Origin: AP-15 sp963772965
GTDB lineage: Bacteria; Pseudomonadota; Alphaproteobacteria; ATCC43930; CGMCC-115725
DNA: 64,000 nucleotides
NCBI GenBank assembly: GCA_963772965.1
Contig: CAVYZU010000005.1
Coordinates: 248,001 to 312,000 of the forward strand
Direction of reading: 5' to 3'
Shown: positions 28,055 to 37,669 of the stretch, piece by piece
How the letters are laid out: each line of letters begins with the position of its first letter
How positions within the stretch are numbered: position 1 is the first letter of the stretch
The notes under the pieces: model-generated
The model's database searches: none
What the model was told of the DNA's origin: nothing
What the model saw: the letters and a program-made list of their open reading frames with translations, nothing else
Translations under genes and position numbers: made by a program

Positions 28055-29194
28055 ATGGATATCGGGTTTAGCGAGGAGCAGGAATTGCTGCGCGAGACCG
28101 CGCGCAAATTCCTCGACAGCGAATGCGCCAACCGGTTTGTGCGCGAGCGCATGGCCACCCCGGAGGCGGTAACCGACAATTTCTGGAGTCAACTGGCCGA
28201 GCAAGGCTGGCTTGGGATCGTCTACCCCGAGGAAGAGGGCGGCAGCGGCCTTGGCCTCGTCGATCTGGTCGTGCTGATGGAAGAAATGGGGCGGCGGGTC
28301 ATGCCAGGCCCGTTTCTGTCTACCGTATTGCTCGGCGGCGCGGCAATTGCCGAGGCCGGCTCACCGGCGCAGCGGAGCGATTGGCTGCCGAGGATCGCCG
28401 CCGGTGAGGCCAAAGCGGCGCTCGCCTGGACCGAGCCGTCATTGCGCTGGGACGCCGCCGGAATCGCGATGCCGGCGCGGGAAACGAGCAGCGGCTTCAC
28501 CCTGTCCGGCAGCAAGCTGTTTGTCGGCGATGCGCACCTTGCCGATGTCCTGGTCGTCGCGGCGCGCACCCGCGACGGCAGCACGATGGCGGACGGGGTC
28601 AGCCTATTCCTGATCCCGAAACACACCCCTGGCCTCACCGTCGCGGTAATGCCGACGATCGATCAGACCCGCAAACTCTGCGAGCTACGGCTGGATAATG
28701 TCGTATTGCCGGGCTCCGCGTTGCTCGGGGAAAAGCACGATGGCTGGGCGCCGTTGTCGCGGGTCATTGCTCGCGCGACCGTGGCGCTCTGTGCCGAGAT
28801 GTGCGGCGGGGCGCAACAAGTGCTCGACATGACGGTCGACTATGCCAAATTGCGCGTCGCTTTTGGCAAGCCGATCGGCAGCTATCAGGGGGTCAAGCAT
28901 CAGGCGGCCGACATGCTGGTAGCAATCGAAAACGCCAAATCGCTGACCTACTACGCCGCCTGGGCGGTCGATCAGGGCGAGGACGATGCGCCGCTCGCGG
29001 TGGCGATGGCCAAGGCCGCTACCTCCGACATGGCGCGAAAGGTCGCCGGCGCCGGCATCCAGTTGCATGGCGGCATCGGCATGACCTGGGAGCACGATCT
29101 GCAGCTTTACTTCAAACGCGCCAAGGCGTCCGAGGTCGCATTCGGCGACGCTACCTGGCACCGTGAGCGCATTGCCCGTCTGTTCAGCACTTAG
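28055..29194 (+). CDS. Acyl-CoA dehydrogenase, partner subunit
   Basis: The product is 379 residues and starts 3 nt after the previous gene. It has GFSEEQELLRETARKFLDSE, the LGIVYPEEEGGSGLGLVDLV block, AWTEPSLRWD, and GIGMTWEHDLQLYFKRAK near the end. It diverges from its neighbour in the usual EPGAG region, where it has ALAWTEPSLRWD, so roles within a heteromer may differ. Function in beta-oxidation of an unusual acyl chain is inferred. Confidence 0.9.
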   Translation: MDIGFSEEQELLRETARKFLDSECANRFVRERMATPEAVTDNFWSQLAEQGWLGIVYPEEEGGSGLGLVDLVVLMEEMGRRVMPGPFLSTVLLGGAAIAEAGSPAQRSDWLPRIAAGEAKAALAWTEPSLRWDAAGIAMPARETSSGFTLSGSKLFVGDAHLADVLVVAARTRDGSTMADGVSLFLIPKHTPGLTVAVMPTIDQTRKLCELRLDNVVLPGSALLGEKHDGWAPLSRVIARATVALCAEMCGGAQQVLDMTVDYAKLRVAFGKPIGSYQGVKHQAADMLVAIENAKSLTYYAAWAVDQGEDDAPLAVAMAKAATSDMARKVAGAGIQLHGGIGMTWEHDLQLYFKRAKASEVAFGDATWHRERIARLFST

Positions 29195-29230
29195 GCCGCT
29201 TTCACGTACCAGGGCACCGGCCACGATGGA

Positions 29231-29791
29231 ATGAACACTCTCCTCGGTTTCGCGCCATACATCGGGTTCTACGTCGCAATGCGGCTTGTCGCGGTCGAGG
29301 CCGCCTTGTGGATCGCGGTCGCCATTGCCGTGCTGGTTGCAGGATGGGGCTGGGTGCGGGCAGGTTCGCCCAAAGTCCTCGAAATCGGCAGTGTTGTTGT
29401 GTTTACCGCAGTCGCGGGCTTTACCGCCGTGGCGCATTGGTCGTGGACTCTGATCGCGGTGCGCCTTGCGGTCGATTGCGGTTTGTTGCTGATCGTCCTG
29501 TTCTCATTGGCGATCGACCGGCCGTTCACTTTGCAATATGCGCGCGAGCGGACCCCGCCGGAGGTGTGGCATACGCCGCTGTTTCTATCGGTCAACCGCC
29601 GGATCACCTGGGTGTGGGCGGCGGCTTTTGCGGCGCTGGTGGTCTCGCACGCCGTGATCGTGTTTGTGCCGGGAACGCCAAAGTGGATCGACGCCGCGGT
29701 TACCGTCGCCGCATTATTCGGCGCTTTCCGATTCACTACCCGCTACCCTGACATAGCGCGGCGCAAAGCCGTCGCGGCTGCCGGCGGCTGA
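29231..29791 (+). CDS. Integral membrane protein, function unknown
   Basis: The product is 186 residues with about five hydrophobic segments (GFAPYIGFYVAMRL, AALWIAVAIAVLVAGWGWV, VLEIGSVVVFTAVAGFTAVA, AVDCGLLLIVLFSLAI, ITWVWAAAFAALVVSHAVIV). A polar loop holds FTLQYARERTPPEVW. No family is recognised with certainty. It begins 36 nt after the acyl-CoA dehydrogenase and ends 1 nt before an acyltransferase gene, so it is probably co-transcribed with both. Confidence 0.65.
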   Translation: MNTLLGFAPYIGFYVAMRLVAVEAALWIAVAIAVLVAGWGWVRAGSPKVLEIGSVVVFTAVAGFTAVAHWSWTLIAVRLAVDCGLLLIVLFSLAIDRPFTLQYARERTPPEVWHTPLFLSVNRRITWVWAAAFAALVVSHAVIVFVPGTPKWIDAAVTVAALFGAFRFTTRYPDIARRKAVAAAGG

Positions 29792-29792
29792 G

Positions 29793-30860
29793 ATGGCGAC
29801 CCCAATTACGAGACACAACAATTTCGACGCGCTGCGCCTGGTGGCGGCGGCGGTGGTGATGTTTTCGCATGCGTTTCTGATCGCCGACGGCACCCAAAAG
29901 CACGAATGGTTGATCCGGCTGACCGGCAATCAATCGATCCTCGGGCTGACAGGGGTGTTCGTGTTTTTCGCCGTCAGCGGTTTTCTCGTGACGCAAAGTT
30001 ACGAGCAGACCGGCAACCCGTTGCGCTTCATGGCGAAACGCGCTTTGCGGATCTTCCCCGGCCTGTTTGTCGCGACGGCAATGTCCGCTTTCGTTTTGGC
30101 GCCGCTCGTGACGACCCTGCGACCCAGCGCCTATTTCAGCCAACCCGCGCCGTATCTGTATGTGCTCGGCAATACCTTGCTCAACCAGACTGTGCATGAA
30201 TTGCCGGGCGTTATGTTCGTCAACAACCCGGTCGGGCTCGAAATCAACGGCTCGCTGTGGACGTTGCGCTTCGAGGTCATGATGTACGTCATGGTCCTGG
30301 CGCTTGGCATGCTAGGGTTGTTGCGATTGCCGGTGATGATCGGATTGCTGGCGCTCGGCCTGGTCTGCCTGCAATTCAGCCATGCTCTTGATTTTCTCGG
30401 CGGCTGGGGCTGGCTGCTCGCTTTCTTTGCCGTCGGCATGATCCTTTACAAGTTGCGCGGCAGCCGAATTTTCCATGGCCGCATTGCGGCGCTCGCTTTT
30501 GTGGGGCTGGCGCTGAGCGTACCATTGCGCCAGTTCATTCCGCTATTCCCGATCTTCGGCTGCTATCTTGCCCTCTGGCTGGCGCTCAACCCCAATCTGC
30601 CGATGATTCCGGCGGCGCGGTTTGGCGATCTGTCTTACGGCCTCTACATCTATGGATGGCCGGTCGAGGAAGGAGTGATCTGGGCACTCGGCGGCCATGC
30701 CTTGTGGTGGCAGGTGCTGGCGATCGCGCTGCCCGCTGCCGCCGCAATCGCCCTTCTGTCATGGCATCTGGTCGAAAGCCCGGCTTTGCGGCTGAAACCC
30801 GGCATCCGGCGGGCGGCGCCACTCGCCACCGCGATCTCTGCGGCGGCACAGCGCGCCTGA
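29793..30860 (+). CDS. Acyltransferase 3 family membrane protein (OafA/YrhL-like)
   Basis: The product is 355 residues with about ten membrane spans. The N-terminal motif NNFDALRLVAAAVVMFSHAF holds the conserved Arg and His of acyltransferase 3 proteins. FVFFAVSGFLVTQSY and RALRIFPGLFV are further signature blocks. Such enzymes acetylate or acylate cell-surface sugars. ATG 29793 follows the previous stop by 1 nt, which suggests translational coupling. Confidence 0.9.
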   Translation: MATPITRHNNFDALRLVAAAVVMFSHAFLIADGTQKHEWLIRLTGNQSILGLTGVFVFFAVSGFLVTQSYEQTGNPLRFMAKRALRIFPGLFVATAMSAFVLAPLVTTLRPSAYFSQPAPYLYVLGNTLLNQTVHELPGVMFVNNPVGLEINGSLWTLRFEVMMYVMVLALGMLGLLRLPVMIGLLALGLVCLQFSHALDFLGGWGWLLAFFAVGMILYKLRGSRIFHGRIAALAFVGLALSVPLRQFIPLFPIFGCYLALWLALNPNLPMIPAARFGDLSYGLYIYGWPVEEGVIWALGGHALWWQVLAIALPAAAAIALLSWHLVESPALRLKPGIRRAAPLATAISAAAQRA

Positions 30861-30950
30861 ACCCTCGAAACCTCCGTCGAGGGGCTGGCGCCGGGATCGG
30901 CTCCGCCATTAGTATGCGTGCCACCAGGCAATCGCGAGGGGAGGAATGCT

Positions 30951-31301
30951 GTGCGGATCCATAATCTTTACGCCGACGCCAACGGCCAGTCGCATTGGCG
31001 CGACATCGACGTCGAATGGGTCGAGGAAACGCCGGGCGGTAAATTGTCGAAGCGGCTGCCGGCGAATGGCATCATCTTCCGCGAGGTGCCGCCGACCTAT
31101 GATCTCGACTGGCATCCGGCACCGCGCCGGCAGTACATCATCAATCTCGATGCCGGGGTTCAGATCACCGCAAGCGACGGCCAAGCCCGCAAGATCGGCG
31201 CTGGCGAGGTAGTGCTCGTCGAAGACACCACCGGCAAAGGGCATTTGTCGAAAGCGCTCGAAGGCAAGATCCGCAACTGCATCTTTGTCCCGGTCGAATA
31301 A
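30951..31301 (+). CDS. Cupin-like protein
   Basis: GTG 30951 follows GAGGGGAGGAATGCT, a strong ribosome site, and gives 116 residues. The sequence APRRQYIINLDAGVQITASD and KIGAGEVVLVEDTTGKGH is the second-half pattern of a small cupin. It lacks a clear HxH metal motif, so it may be a non-metal cupin. It ends 11 nt before an FAH-family hydrolase gene and is probably in the same operon. Confidence 0.75.
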   Translation: MRIHNLYADANGQSHWRDIDVEWVEETPGGKLSKRLPANGIIFREVPPTYDLDWHPAPRRQYIINLDAGVQITASDGQARKIGAGEVVLVEDTTGKGHLSKALEGKIRNCIFVPVE

Positions 31302-31312
31302 CGGAGGTTCAA

Positions 31313-32260
31313 ATGAAGCTGGCTTATTTTGACGACTACAAGCTCGGGGTGGTGAAGGGCGACAACATCGTCGACGTATCGTCGGTTGTTCGCGATATCC
31401 CGCATACCGGTCCTGGCGATCTGATGAACGGGTTGATCGCGCGTTTCGACCAATACAAGGGGAAGCTGGAAGACGCCGCGGCGAGCGGCCACGGCGTGCC
31501 GTTGTCTTCGGTAAAACTGCGCGCACCCTTGCCAAAGCCGGACAACATCGATTGCATGGCCGTCAATTACATGGAGGACGGCACCCGTAGCGCGCCCGCG
31601 CCGATCAACGCGTTCCAAAAGACCGCCAACGCGATCTGCGGACCCGGCGATACGATGGTATTGCCCGATGCGCCGGCGACGATCTTTGAGGGCGAGGCCG
31701 AATTGGCGCTCGTGATCGGCAAACGGGCGAGCAACGTCAAAGCCGCCAACTCGATGAACTACATTTTCGGCTATACCTGCTTTATCGACGGCTCGGCCCG
31801 CGGCCTGCCAGCCCCCGGCTTTTTTGCCATGAAATCGCGCGACACCTTTGCGCCGATCGGGCCGTGGATCGTGACCAAAGACGAAGTCCCGGACCCGCAG
31901 AAGTTGCAAATCCGGCTCTCCAACAACGGCACCTTGATGCAGAACTTTAACACCAGCGATATGGCGCACAAGATCCCGCGCTGCATCGAATGGCTGTCCT
32001 CGATCCACGCCTTGGAGCCGGGCGATATCGTCGCCACCGGCACCAATCATCGCGGTCTCAACCCGTTTATGGACGGCGATAAGATCGAGCTCGACATCGA
32101 GGGCGTCGGCAAGCTCGCCTTCAATGTCAAGGACGAGCTTGGGCGGAAATGGGAGCGGGTGACGCGTCTGCAGATGCACGAACGCGCAGCGCAAAAGACG
32201 CCGGGCGCCTACCCGGACATTACGCCGCAAATCTCCGGCAAGCATGCGCCCGCGCGCTGA
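31313..32260 (+). CDS. Fumarylacetoacetate hydrolase (FAH)-family protein
   Basis: The product is 315 residues. ATG 31313 follows CGGAGGTTCAA. The catalytic domain (from about residue 80) shows CMAVNYMEDG, EGEAELALVIGKRASNV, GYTCFIDGSARG and GDIVATGTNHRG. The Glu-x-Glu of FEGEAEL binds the metal. Members hydrolyse or decarboxylate beta-keto acids from aromatic degradation. The upstream cupin fits a small catabolic operon. Confidence 0.9.
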   Translation: MKLAYFDDYKLGVVKGDNIVDVSSVVRDIPHTGPGDLMNGLIARFDQYKGKLEDAAASGHGVPLSSVKLRAPLPKPDNIDCMAVNYMEDGTRSAPAPINAFQKTANAICGPGDTMVLPDAPATIFEGEAELALVIGKRASNVKAANSMNYIFGYTCFIDGSARGLPAPGFFAMKSRDTFAPIGPWIVTKDEVPDPQKLQIRLSNNGTLMQNFNTSDMAHKIPRCIEWLSSIHALEPGDIVATGTNHRGLNPFMDGDKIELDIEGVGKLAFNVKDELGRKWERVTRLQMHERAAQKTPGAYPDITPQISGKHAPAR

Positions 32261-32275
32261 CGCCAGCGTCCATAC

Positions 32276-32355
32276 CCGTCATGGCCGGACTTGTTCCGGC
32301 CATCTACGCCGCAGGAGGAAGGCGTGGGTCACCGGGTCGAGCCCGGTGATGACGG
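32276..32355. repeat. Palindromic intergenic repeat (second family)
   Basis: The outer arms CCGTCAT (32276-32282) and ATGACGG (32349-32355) are inverted. Inside are two hairpins: ATGGCCGGA/TCCGGCCAT (32281-32289 and 32295-32303) and CACCGGG/CCCGGTG around 32330-32348. It has the same GTCAT/ATGAC edges as the element at 275-399, but its interior differs. It fills the gap between two co-directional genes. Confidence 0.7.
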
Positions 32356-32386
32356 TTGGAGCTGCATTAAAAGAGGACAGGAGATC

Positions 32387-33634
32387 ATGGCCGCCACCGG
32401 TTTCGCTTTCAGTCATTTGTTTGCCGAGGGTTTGCCGGCCGCGGCGCCGCGCTGGACCGGTTTTCCGAAGTACAATTTTATCGGCGGCCATAACGACCCG
32501 GAGCATGTCCCGGCAGCGGAATTGGCGGCGGCAGCCGAGGCCGTGCTGCGCCGCGACGGCGCCGATCTGGCGCTCTACAACCCGCATGGCCCCCAGGGTT
32601 TCCGGGGTATCCGCGAATTTGTCGTGGCCAAGGTCAAAGGTCGCGGCATTGCCTGCACACCCGATGACGTCCTGATCACCTCCGGGTCGGGGCAGGGGCT
32701 CGATCTCGTCAACCGCGTCATGCTCAACCGCGGCGACACGGTAATCTTCGAGGAATTCACTTATGGCGGCGCGCTGACCAAATTGCAGCGGCTCGGCGTC
32801 AATGTCGTCGGCGCCCCGCTCGACGATGACGGCCTCCGCATCGACGGGCTCGACCGCATCCTCGGCGATCTCGGCGGCAAAGGGATCGTGCCCAAATTCA
32901 TTTACACGATCCCGACCGTACAAAACCCGACCGGATCGATCCTGCCGGTCGATCGGCGCGAGGCCTTGCTCAGTCTTGCCAAAAAACACGGTGTGGCGAT
33001 CTTTGAGGACGAATGCTACGCCGATCTGACGTGGAGCCCCGACGCCCCGCCGGCCATCTATTCGATGGATTCGAGCCGGGTGATCCATGTCGGCTCGTTC
33101 TCAAAGACGTTGTCGCCGGCTTTGCGCTTGGGATACGTCGTCGCCGACTGGACGGTCATGAGCCGGCTCGTCGGCTTGAAGCGCGAGACCGACAGCGGCA
33201 CTGGCGCGCTCGAACAAATGGTCGTTGCCGAATATTTCTCGCGCAGCTTCAACGAGCATGTCGGCGAGCTGAGCGGCGTCTTGAAGGAAAAGCTCGACAC
33301 GATGGTCGACGCGTTGGAGCGTGAATTCGGCACCGCAGTCGAAAAGATGTGGCGGCCGAAGGGCGGCATTTTCTTGTGGATCAAATTGCCGGACCGCGTC
33401 GATGTGACGACGCTCGTGGCGCCTGCGGCCAAGGAAGGGCTGGTCTTTAATCCCGGCCCCGAATGGTCGTGCAACCCGGCCGAGACCAAATCGATGATGC
33501 GGCTCTGCTTCGCGCTGCCGTCGAAGGATGTTATCCGCGAGGGTGTGGCGACCCTGGCGCGCGTTTGCTACGAAGTGACCGGTATTCCTGAATTGAGCGC
33601 CAACGTTCGTCGGTCTTCCGCCACGGCCGGCTGA
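32387..33634 (+). CDS. PLP-dependent aminotransferase (class I/II, MocR/LysN-like)
   Basis: The product is 415 residues from ATG 32387, with AGGACAGGAGATC upstream. The PLP Lys lies in HVGSFSKTLSPALRLGY. YTIPTVQNPTGSILPVDRR and EDECYADLTW are the expected Asn and Asp/Tyr contacts. There is no DNA-binding domain, so it is an enzyme of the 2-aminoadipate/KAT II type and not a MocR regulator. The substrate is not known. Confidence 0.9.
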   Translation: MAATGFAFSHLFAEGLPAAAPRWTGFPKYNFIGGHNDPEHVPAAELAAAAEAVLRRDGADLALYNPHGPQGFRGIREFVVAKVKGRGIACTPDDVLITSGSGQGLDLVNRVMLNRGDTVIFEEFTYGGALTKLQRLGVNVVGAPLDDDGLRIDGLDRILGDLGGKGIVPKFIYTIPTVQNPTGSILPVDRREALLSLAKKHGVAIFEDECYADLTWSPDAPPAIYSMDSSRVIHVGSFSKTLSPALRLGYVVADWTVMSRLVGLKRETDSGTGALEQMVVAEYFSRSFNEHVGELSGVLKEKLDTMVDALEREFGTAVEKMWRPKGGIFLWIKLPDRVDVTTLVAPAAKEGLVFNPGPEWSCNPAETKSMMRLCFALPSKDVIREGVATLARVCYEVTGIPELSANVRRSSATAG

Positions 33635-33762
33635 AGCTCTACGATCGTCCATATCTTTGGCCCGAGCGTAGGTTCTGCGGCGCCTTAGGTAGCCCCCCGC
33701 GGCTCGACCTAGCGAAGCCTTCGGATGTACTGTTCCGCCCGATCACGACGGTGAGGAGCAGT

Positions 33763-36081
33763 ATGCGTTTCGGCATTGGACAACCCGTCACCCGCAAGGA
33801 GGATCCGCGCTTCCTTACTGGCCGCGGCCGCTATGTCGCGGACATCGATCTGCCACGCCAGGCATACGCGGTCGTCGTCTACTCGCCGCATGCCCATGCA
33901 CGCATCCGGTCGATCGACAAGAGTGCCGCAGAACGGTCGCCTGGGGTCGAGGCGGTGCTAACCGGCGCGGATTGGGCAGCGGACGGGCTCGGCACGCTCG
34001 ATCCCGAGGGCATGCCGGAAGACATGGGCGGGCCGCCGGGCTTCCGCAGCAAACGCCCACCATTGGCGCAGGACCGTGTCCGTCATGTCGGCGAGCGGGT
34101 TGCCGTCGTGATCGCCGCCACCGAAGCATTAGCGCGCGACGCGGCCGAACTCGTCTCGGTCGATTACGAGCCTCTCCCCGCCGTGACAACGATAGAGGAG
34201 GCGCAGCAACCCGGCGCACCGCTGGTCCATGACGGCGCCGCCAACAATATTTCGTTTACCATGCGGTTGGGTAATGAGGGTGCGGTCGATGCCGCCTTTG
34301 CCCGGGCATATCATGTGGCGAAATTGTCGCTGTACAATAACCGGATTACCGCGGTCACGATGGAGCCGCGGGGTTGCGTCGCCGATTACGACCCCGGCAC
34401 CCGCCGCTACACGCTCTATTCGAGCACGCAGAACGTTCATGGCGTCCGCCAGACCCTGGCGCACCACATACTGCATGTCCCGGAAAGCCGCATCCGCGTC
34501 GTCGCGCGCGATGTCGGCGGCGGTTTTGGGATGAAGGGCAATGTCTATCCCGAAGAGGCAATCATGGTTTGGGCCGCGCGCCGCGTCGGCCGGCCGGTCA
34601 AATGGATCCCGTCGCGCTCCGAAGCACTGCTCGGCGACTATGACGGGCGCGACCAGAAAGTCAGCGCCGAACTTGCGCTCGATGCGGCCGGCCGGTTTTT
34701 GGCCCTGCGCTGGACCGGCGCACACAATGTCGGCGCCTATATCGAGGGCGCTGGCGCCATCCCGATCATCTTCTCGCTAAAGCTCGCGTCGACCGTCTAC
34801 GACATCCCGGCGGTGTCGGTGACCAGCAGCCTGGTCTTTACCAACACAGCACCCACCGTGCCCTATCGCGGCGCCGGCCGGCCCGAGGCCGTCTACATCA
34901 TGGAGCGGCTGGTCGATCGGGCAGCGCGCGAGGTGGCGATCGACCCGGCCGAACTGCGCCGCAAGAACTTCATCCGCGCCGACACTTTCCCCTATCAGAC
35001 ACAGACCGGCTGGACCTACGACACCGGCAACTACCCGGCAGCACTGGCCAAATGCCAGTCTCTGGCCGATTGGGACGGCTACGGCGCGCGCCAGGCGCAA
35101 AGCAGGGCTGCCGGCAAATGTCGCGGGCATAGCATCGTCTATTATGTCGACAACACCGGTGTCTTCAATGAGCGCATGGAATTGCGTTTCGACCCCTCGG
35201 GTGAGGTGACGATCCTCGCCGGCACTCTGTCGCATGGGCAGGGGCATGAGACCACCTATGCCCAGATGGCGGCCGACTGGCTCGGCGTGCCCGAGGACAA
35301 GATCCATCTGGCCCAGGCCGATACCGACGAAATCGCGATCGGGCGCGGCACCTATGCCTCGCGCAGCATGATGATCGGAGGCAGCGCGTTGCGCGCCGCG
35401 GCCGACGACGTCATCGAGCGCGGCAAGCGTTTTGCCGCGCATTTTATGGAGGCCAATGCCGCCGACATCGCATTTGCCGACGGCGCTTACACGATATCGG
35501 GCACCGACCGCTCGATGCCGATCGAGCAAGTGGCACAGATGTCGTTTATCCCGGTCGGCCTCCCATCGGAACTCGGGGTCGGGCTGCAGGGCGCCGGCGC
35601 CTTCAACTCGGATCTGCCAAGCTTCCCCAATGGCTGCCATATCTGCGAGGTCGAGATCGACCCCGAAACCGGCCTCGTCGAAATCGACCGCTACACCGTG
35701 GTCGATGATTGCGGCACCGTGATCAACCCGTTGCTGGCGAAGGGGCAGATCCAGGGCGGCATCGCCCAGGGCGCCGGCCAGGCTTTGCTCGAAGACGTGG
35801 TCTACGACAGTGACGGCCAATTGCTGACCGGGACACTGACGGACTACGCCCTGCCGCACGCCGACACACTGCCGGCAATCACGATCGATTTCAGCCCGGT
35901 CCCGAGCACGACCAACCCGCTCGGCGCCAAAGGCGTTGGCGAGGGCGGCACCGTCGCCAGCACCCCTACTGTCATCAACGCGATCGTAGACGCCCTCGCC
36001 CCCCTCGGGGTCAGCGACGTCCCGATGCCCGCCACCCCCGAACGCGTCTGGCGCGCAATCCGCGAGCATGCAAGCGGATAG
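33763..36081 (+). CDS. Xanthine dehydrogenase/CoxL-family molybdopterin-binding subunit
   Basis: The product is 772 residues. ATG 33763 follows GTGAGGAGCAGT. GIGQPVTRKEDPRFLTGRGRY starts the family. GGGFGMKGNVYPEE and PYRGAGRPEAVYIMERLVD are molybdopterin contacts. The active-site region matches the form II CoxL-like type and not the AYRCSFR of true CO dehydrogenase. The base Glu is in GAKGVGEGGTVASTP. The usual Fe-S (CoxS) and FAD (CoxM) subunit genes are absent on both sides. Confidence 0.9.
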   Translation: MRFGIGQPVTRKEDPRFLTGRGRYVADIDLPRQAYAVVVYSPHAHARIRSIDKSAAERSPGVEAVLTGADWAADGLGTLDPEGMPEDMGGPPGFRSKRPPLAQDRVRHVGERVAVVIAATEALARDAAELVSVDYEPLPAVTTIEEAQQPGAPLVHDGAANNISFTMRLGNEGAVDAAFARAYHVAKLSLYNNRITAVTMEPRGCVADYDPGTRRYTLYSSTQNVHGVRQTLAHHILHVPESRIRVVARDVGGGFGMKGNVYPEEAIMVWAARRVGRPVKWIPSRSEALLGDYDGRDQKVSAELALDAAGRFLALRWTGAHNVGAYIEGAGAIPIIFSLKLASTVYDIPAVSVTSSLVFTNTAPTVPYRGAGRPEAVYIMERLVDRAAREVAIDPAELRRKNFIRADTFPYQTQTGWTYDTGNYPAALAKCQSLADWDGYGARQAQSRAAGKCRGHSIVYYVDNTGVFNERMELRFDPSGEVTILAGTLSHGQGHETTYAQMAADWLGVPEDKIHLAQADTDEIAIGRGTYASRSMMIGGSALRAAADDVIERGKRFAAHFMEANAADIAFADGAYTISGTDRSMPIEQVAQMSFIPVGLPSELGVGLQGAGAFNSDLPSFPNGCHICEVEIDPETGLVEIDRYTVVDDCGTVINPLLAKGQIQGGIAQGAGQALLEDVVYDSDGQLLTGTLTDYALPHADTLPAITIDFSPVPSTTNPLGAKGVGEGGTVASTPTVINAIVDALAPLGVSDVPMPATPERVWRAIREHASG

Positions 36082-36199
36082 CTCTGGGTCCGATCCGTCT
36101 TGAATATGCGCCGGAGTTGACGCTGCCGAAAGGCTTTAGCCTGTCGAGACGAGCAGCAAGGGCCGCCGAAGTCGTCCGCCGCGGGGTCCTCGCGGGGGT

Positions 36200-37462
36200 T
36201 CACCCCGGCCATTTGAGATGGCAGCCGGTTTCAGACACCGGCAATGCCGCGTCGACACCTTTCACTAGAAGATCGACATGGAAAAGGTCCTCTGTCGTCT
36301 CGCCTTTTTCGATTGCATGACCGACATACAGCGTCGGCATCAGCTGGTGATCGCCGGCGCGGTAAAATGGCTTATAGGGCTGCAATGCGATCTCCGGCGG
36401 TAATTCGAAGCCTTCCAGCGCCTTTGCCAGCTTGAGGGGATCGAGGGTTTTTTCCTGGTTGGCGATCAGCGCGTATGTCCAGGCGGCGGCATAGCCAAAC
36501 CAGTGGCGCGCTGTCGGCACCTTGCCATTGTTCACTTTGCGGATCGCCGCGACGAATTCCTCGACATGCGGCACCCCCGGCTGCTTCCAATACCATTCGA
36601 ACACCCAGGTGCCGATGCGCGCCTCTGGCGGCAGGCCTTCGAGGACTTCTAATTCCTGTTGCGCACCGGCGATATGAAAGCGTTTGGCGAGGCCGAACTG
36701 CACCGCCTGTTTCAGGCAGTTGACGCCATCCTGGCCGACCTCCAGCATAATGATGACGTCGGGGTTCGCTGCCTGCGCCTTGATCAGGTATGAGGAGAAA
36801 TCGGTCGTGCCGAGCGGGGTCAGGGACGCACCCACTTCGGTGCCGCCGAACTTCTTCAGGCTCGCCTCGAAACCCTGCTGAAGGGTGTGGCCAAAAGCAT
36901 AGTCGGGGGTAAGGAAATACCACTTCTTTCCATATTTGCTAAACAAGGTCTGCGACACCGCGTTGGTTTGCATCCGCGTCGTATTGCAAACGCGGAACAC
37001 ATTCCAATGGCAATCCGTACCGGTCACCGGGTCGGTATGACCACCCGGTACGATATGCAGCACGCCGGCTTGGTTCGACACTTCGCCGAGTGCTATGGCC
37101 ATCGCCGAATTGACGTTGCCGAGCAGGAAATCGACCTTGTCTCGTTCGATTAGCTTGCGCGCCTTCTGGACCGCGACGCCGGTGTCGGTGCTCGTCGAAT
37201 CTTCCACCAGTAATTCCACCTGGCGGCCAAGGATGCCGCCCTTGGCGTTGGCTTGGTCAACCGCCAATTGGGCGCCAATCTGCTCGTGTAAACCGTCTTC
37301 GGCGAACGTGCCGGTCAGTGGATCGTCGAGGCCGATCTTGACGATTTCGAGGGCCTGGGCGGCGTTGACGAAGGGCGCGGCCAAGTGCATCGCGCCGACG
37401 GCCACACCAGCCTTTAAGATCGTACGTCGGGCGATATGCGTGGATACGCAACCATCGGGCAC
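36200..37462 (-). CDS. Branched-chain-amino-acid-type ABC solute-binding protein
   Basis: The product is 420 residues from GTG 37462, preceded by TGGAGAAGACGCA. The leader ARRTILKAGVAVGAMHLAA resembles a Tat signal. The mature part has KIGLDDPLTGTFAEDG, NAKGGILGRQVELLVEDS, NSAMAIALGEV and YGKKWYFLTPDYAFGH, typical of family 5/Leu-Ile-Val-binding proteins (urea, amide and aromatic acid binders included). No transport genes adjoin it. It lies downstream of the sulfite-oxidase-like gene on the same strand. Confidence 0.88.
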   Translation of the reverse strand: MPDGCVSTHIARRTILKAGVAVGAMHLAAPFVNAAQALEIVKIGLDDPLTGTFAEDGLHEQIGAQLAVDQANAKGGILGRQVELLVEDSTSTDTGVAVQKARKLIERDKVDFLLGNVNSAMAIALGEVSNQAGVLHIVPGGHTDPVTGTDCHWNVFRVCNTTRMQTNAVSQTLFSKYGKKWYFLTPDYAFGHTLQQGFEASLKKFGGTEVGASLTPLGTTDFSSYLIKAQAANPDVIIMLEVGQDGVNCLKQAVQFGLAKRFHIAGAQQELEVLEGLPPEARIGTWVFEWYWKQPGVPHVEEFVAAIRKVNNGKVPTARHWFGYAAAWTYALIANQEKTLDPLKLAKALEGFELPPEIALQPYKPFYRAGDHQLMPTLYVGHAIEKGETTEDLFHVDLLVKGVDAALPVSETGCHLKWPG

Positions 37463-37669
37463 TGCGTCTTCTCCATTTGGCCAGTTCTCGCGCCCGAACC
37501 TGCAATGGTGGGCGGTCCATCTATCCCGAGCAAAGCACGTGCCACCCTCCGAATCAGTCCGGGGTTGAGCTCACTCGGCATTCGGCGGGCGTGGTCTACG
37601 CGCGATGGCTGACGCACCGACCGGATGATTCGGACGAACCCGGCTGAGGCGACAAAAAGGCGGGCGCCG

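Noticed and set aside
32387..33634. Aminotransferase considered a MocR-type regulator
   Set aside because: There is no N-terminal winged-helix domain; the product starts directly with the PLP-enzyme fold.
34777..36069. A 430-codon minus-strand open frame within the CoxL-like gene
   Set aside because: The plus strand carries well-conserved molybdopterin motifs throughout. The minus translation is a His/Gly/Asp-rich mirror product.
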